Of a stretch of 64,000 bases of DNA, positions 60,696 through 64,000 are shown in pieces. Positions within the stretch are counted from its first letter, which is position 1. Each line of letters starts with the position of its first letter. The stretch is taken from assembly GCF_001592735.1 (NCBI RefSeq), contig NZ_LUKE01000001.1:1647018-1711017 (forward strand), read 5' to 3'. A program made the position numbers and the translations under genes. Source of the stretch: Bdellovibrio bacteriovorus. Lineage in GTDB: Bacteria > Bdellovibrionota > Bdellovibrionia > Bdellovibrionales > Bdellovibrionaceae. The notes beneath the pieces were generated by a model. That model worked only from the letters and a program-made list of their open reading frames with translations, was not told the origin of the DNA and made no database searches.

Positions 60696-63600
60696 GCAAA
60701 GATCTCTTTTTCTTTAACCCAAACTTTTAATACGGTCATGAGACTCGCAATATTGATTGGCTTTGGTAAGTAGTCATTGGCGCCCGCCTCCAGGGCCTTT
60801 TCGTGATCACCTTTCATGGCTTTGGCAGTTAAAGCAATGATCGGGGTGGCTTTACGGAAATCCAACTCACGAATCTGCGCCATGGCCTGAAAGCCATCCA
60901 TACGTGGCATCATTAAATCCATTAAGATGACGTCATAACGGTCTGGTTTGTTGCAGGCTTCAACCGCTTCAACTCCGTCACGGGCGACGACAACCTGAAA
61001 TCCTTTGCTTTCAAGAACATGGGTCAAAGCAAAAACATTGCGAAGATCATCGTCCACTAAGAGGGCTCTTTTGCCTCTGAATAGGTTTTCTGAAAGACGC
61101 AAGCTTCTTAAAATTTCACGTTGTGAGTCATGCAAGCCATCTTCCACGCGATGCAGGAATAAATTCACCTCATCTAAAAGACGCTCTGGTGAACGAGCCC
61201 CTTTTAGAATGATACTTTCAGAATATTTTCTTAAGTATTCTTCCTCGCGACGAGAAAGATCTTTACCGGTATAAACAATCACTGGCGGCAAAGGAATGTT
61301 CATTTCGTCGAGTTTTTCTAAGAACTCTTTTCCCGTCATATCCGGCAGAGCTAAATCAAGAACGATACAGTCATAGCGTTTGGCGCGAACGGCTTGTAAG
61401 GCAAGCTCTCCGGTGCCTACGGCATCAAGCTTGATGTCTGGTCCATTTAAGAGCTGTTCAATTGCTTCACGTTGAGTAACGTTATCTTCGACGACTAAAA
61501 GATTGCGCGTAGATTCGGTTGCTTTTAAGTCAAGCTGGCTAAGGGCATCGCGAAGCTTATCAATGCTGACTGGTTTGCCAAGAAATCCCATCGCTCCCAT
61601 ACGCAAAGTATAGCGCGAATAATCCATCGCGGAGATCATGTGAACCGGGATGTGTCTGAGGTGGGGCATTTCTTTGATAGTTTCTAAAATACCAAAGCCA
61701 CTAATGCCAGGAAGTTTAATATCAAGCATGATTGCCGTCGGCGTAAAGCGTTCTAGCAATTGTAGCCCCATTTCACCGGTGTTGGCTTCCAATGCCGTGA
61801 AACCATAAGTTTCAGCCGTTTCGGCAACGAGGTGAGAAAAAACTTGATCGTCTTCAATAATAAGCAAAGTCTTTTTTGCTGCGTTAGCTTTGGCCAAAAG
61901 AGATAGAATCTCTGGACTGGCATCTTCTGATTTAATAGGGGTGGGGACAGGGCGCGCGATTTCTGGGCCGGGACGATCCTCCGTAAAATGCAAAGATTGG
62001 TTTGGAATATTTACGGGTATACGCAAAGTGAACTCGCTGCCGCGACCTTCTTCAGATTGGACGGAAATTTCACCACCTAAAAGCAGACTGAGTTCCCGTG
62101 AAATTGTCAGACCTAAACCAGTGCCGCCAAATTTTCGCGAAATAGAACTGTCACCTTGTTCAAAGGCATTAAAGATCAGGTCTTGTTGAGCCTTCGGAAT
62201 TCCGATGCCGGAATCGCGAACGCGGATATCGATATATTCTTTGTTATTTAAAGATCTAGCTACGCGAACGTCGATAGAGCCTTTTTCCGTGAACTTTATT
62301 GCGTTTGAAATAAAGTTGCGCAGGATTTGGCTGATACGTTGCGGATCGCTATTGATGATTAAATTTTGGATGTCGGGTTCAATCTGAAAATTGAAATCTA
62401 AGTTTTTCTTAGAGATTTGTGGCATGAACGTGGATTGAAGCTGCGCCATCAAAGTCTGCAGAGAGAAAGCTTCCGCGCGAATGCTCAAGCGACGAGCTTC
62501 AATCTTAGAAAGATCTAAAATATCATTAATAAGTGAAAGGAGATCATTTCCGGAGTCATAAATCGTGCTCGCAAAAGTTTTTTGCTGCTCATTCAGATTG
62601 CCTTCTTTATTTTCACGCAACAAGGTCGCTAAGATTAGCAGACTATTCAGTGGTGTTCTTAGTTCATGCGACATTTTGGCTAAGAAATCAGACTTATATT
62701 GATTCAAACGTTCAAGTTCAGAATTGCGTGAATTCAACGTCTCTTGTTGAACCTCAAGTTGGCGGGCTTGTTCTTCAAGTTCCTCATTGGATACGCGAAG
62801 TTCTTCTTGTTGAACTTGCAGTTCTTCGGCTTGTTGTTGAGTTTTTTCTAACAACGCTTGTAGGCGGAAGCGGCTTTCTGAAGAGTGAACCCCGTTGGCG
62901 ATAACCTCACGAACTTTTTCAAAAAGTTCCATCGTTTCTTTGTTGGGTTCTTCAAAAAGAGCCATCTCGATGATGGCCACGTTTTTGCCGAAATGGCTTA
63001 GTGGCATCATTAATAGCGAACGAGGTTGTTTTTGACCTAAACTGGACCCCACCCAGAAATAGTCTTGAGGCAGTTCATTGATCACGGTCATTTTTTTATT
63101 GCGAATAGCTTGTCCTAAAAGACCATCACCCATTGGAATGATCGAAGCAACGCGGCTGTATTCCCCGGACACACGCCCATAGTTTGCCGCCAGACGCAGT
63201 TGATTGCCCTCAGCCACATATAAAGTGGCAGCGGGAATATTAAAATGTGTGGCGAAGAATTCTAAAGTGGCGTTTGAAAGGGACTGAGTATCGGTGTCGC
63301 CAGCGACGAACTGAGACAGCTCTGTCAGGCGCTCCTGAGACCAAAGCTGGAGTTTTTGCAATTCCGACTCTATCAGGGCCGCAATATTAGCGCGACGGAT
63401 GAAGTAGTAGGCTGCCGCAGACAGTAGCAGGTTAATAATCGTCGCGGCGATGATAGACCAATATCCTAAGGACTGGCTGTTGCGGGTTTGTTCAGATCGA
63501 ACTGCCAACAGGCGACGCTCTTGTGACTTCATTTCATCCACAAGCTTACGAAGGGCATCCATCGTAGATTTGCCCTCGTTCAAAGTGCCTTTGCGGGAAA

Positions 63601-64000
63601 GAATTCCGCTTGTAGCAGGGGCGGCCATGGCCGCAGAGGTTCCTTTGATTGCGTCGGCTAAGATTTGGAGGCGCTTTTGAATGATGTCTTGCAAAGCGGC
63701 CAAGCTGTCCTGCTGAGCGCGGTTGTCGCCAGTAAGCTGTTTAGCTAAGCGAAAGTGCGCCCACACTTCGGTGGTACCTTCATAATACGGCTCCAGGTAA
63801 CTCGAGTCGCCGGTCAAAAGGTAACCCCGCATCCCTGTTTCAGCGTCCTTGACCGATGACAGGATAAGTTCCAGTTCTGACAAAACATCATTGCTGTGCT
63901 GCAGCCAAGCTTCGTTTTCACGAGCCTTCTGGAAAGAAGAAAAAAGATAGGCTGAGTTAAGGACCATCAAGAAAGTGGCCGCCACAAAAAAGACATTCAA
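60692..64000 (-). CDS. Large hybrid histidine kinase, CHASE3-GAF-HisKA-HATPase-three receivers (5' end outside window)
   Basis: 1102 residues are visible; the gene continues past the window edge, as the frame is open to the last base, though the first membrane helix is already present. Order: membrane helix (about 2-20), CHASE3 periplasmic sensor (25-165), second helix (179-200), GAF (225-375), Gln/Glu coiled coil (380-435), HisKA with His445, HATPase (550-665) and three receivers with phospho-acceptors Asp760, Asp882 and Asp1028. All three keep their Lys and Thr/Ser. It leads an operon with cheR and the second kinase. Numbering is from the window edge. Confidence 0.93.
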   Translation of the reverse strand: MNVFFVAATFLMVLNSAYLFSSFQKARENEAWLQHSNDVLSELELILSSVKDAETGMRGYLLTGDSSYLEPYYEGTTEVWAHFRLAKQLTGDNRAQQDSLAALQDIIQKRLQILADAIKGTSAAMAAPATSGILSRKGTLNEGKSTMDALRKLVDEMKSQERRLLAVRSEQTRNSQSLGYWSIIAATIINLLLSAAAYYFIRRANIAALIESELQKLQLWSQERLTELSQFVAGDTDTQSLSNATLEFFATHFNIPAATLYVAEGNQLRLAANYGRVSGEYSRVASIIPMGDGLLGQAIRNKKMTVINELPQDYFWVGSSLGQKQPRSLLMMPLSHFGKNVAIIEMALFEEPNKETMELFEKVREVIANGVHSSESRFRLQALLEKTQQQAEELQVQQEELRVSNEELEEQARQLEVQQETLNSRNSELERLNQYKSDFLAKMSHELRTPLNSLLILATLLRENKEGNLNEQQKTFASTIYDSGNDLLSLINDILDLSKIEARRLSIRAEAFSLQTLMAQLQSTFMPQISKKNLDFNFQIEPDIQNLIINSDPQRISQILRNFISNAIKFTEKGSIDVRVARSLNNKEYIDIRVRDSGIGIPKAQQDLIFNAFEQGDSSISRKFGGTGLGLTISRELSLLLGGEISVQSEEGRGSEFTLRIPVNIPNQSLHFTEDRPGPEIARPVPTPIKSEDASPEILSLLAKANAAKKTLLIIEDDQVFSHLVAETAETYGFTALEANTGEMGLQLLERFTPTAIMLDIKLPGISGFGILETIKEMPHLRHIPVHMISAMDYSRYTLRMGAMGFLGKPVSIDKLRDALSQLDLKATESTRNLLVVEDNVTQREAIEQLLNGPDIKLDAVGTGELALQAVRAKRYDCIVLDLALPDMTGKEFLEKLDEMNIPLPPVIVYTGKDLSRREEEYLRKYSESIILKGARSPERLLDEVNLFLHRVEDGLHDSQREILRSLRLSENLFRGKRALLVDDDLRNVFALTHVLESKGFQVVVARDGVEAVEACNKPDRYDVILMDLMMPRMDGFQAMAQIRELDFRKATPIIALTAKAMKGDHEKALEAGANDYLPKPINIASLMTVLKVWVKEKEIFA

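Overview
The window looks like chromosome of a predatory delta-type bacterium of the Bdellovibrio group (Bdellovibrionota). The basis is gene content: a TIGR02147-family regulator (a family I know mainly from Bdellovibrio and Fibrobacter), many exported proteins and lipoproteins without recognisable families, many hybrid kinases, an AmpG-type muropeptide permease, a Ku/LigD pair, and moderate GC with dense, mostly operonic packing. The genus is an inference from family recognition, not from a search. No phage, insertion sequence, integrase or CRISPR array is visible.

Layout. 1-3980: the end of a thioester-type alpha-2-macroglobulin and the coupled penicillin-binding protein 1C. 3982-6907 (minus): an OsmC-like protein, then a complete phosphorelay (Hpt, hybrid kinase, single-domain response regulator). 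7083-11752: exported protein, OprB-like porin, RsmG, a small acidic protein, a secreted alpha/beta hydrolase and iron superoxide dismutase. 11900-18888: a regulator-rich stretch with XRE-cupin plus a methyltransferase, TetR with a 26-bp operator and a divergent HD phosphohydrolase, LysR with a divergent SDR, a VOC protein, and an AhpD-like/Rrf2/Ohr peroxide-defence operon behind tandem operators. 18965-24561: coiled-coil periplasmic protein, beta-barrel protein, lipoprotein and exported glutamine-amidotransferase-like protein. 24558-27912 (minus): DoxX, VOC, receiver protein, and two lipoproteins, one with a von Willebrand A domain. 27993-33263: an accessory-looking block (decayed ORF, GH140-like secreted glycosidase with a duplicated module, exported protein, TIGR02147 regulator) ending at a tRNA-Ser. 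33500-42890: GlsB, Bcr/CflA exporter, NDH-2, an ABC pair, AmpG coupled to an adenosine-deaminase relative, GNAT, HNH. 43049-49441: SlyD, YajQ, a glycine-rich RRM protein, then tesA-ybbA-ybbP-tsaC. 49544-58239: OlsB-like acyltransferase, then ku-ligD-ppc-plsC-dinB. 58236-64000 (minus): two hybrid kinases flanking a CheR methyltransferase.

The most unusual feature is in the leaders. The tesA operon begins inside a perfect 13-bp terminator-like hairpin whose U-tract encodes the start of the signal peptide. The VOC gene at 16928 has its only Shine-Dalgarno inside the 3' arm of a perfect 16-bp hairpin followed by a T-tract. The Rrf2 operon and the beta-barrel gene also have inverted repeats covering their Shine-Dalgarno sequences. 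Two genes (XRE-cupin at 11900 and dinB at 57166) appear to be leaderless.
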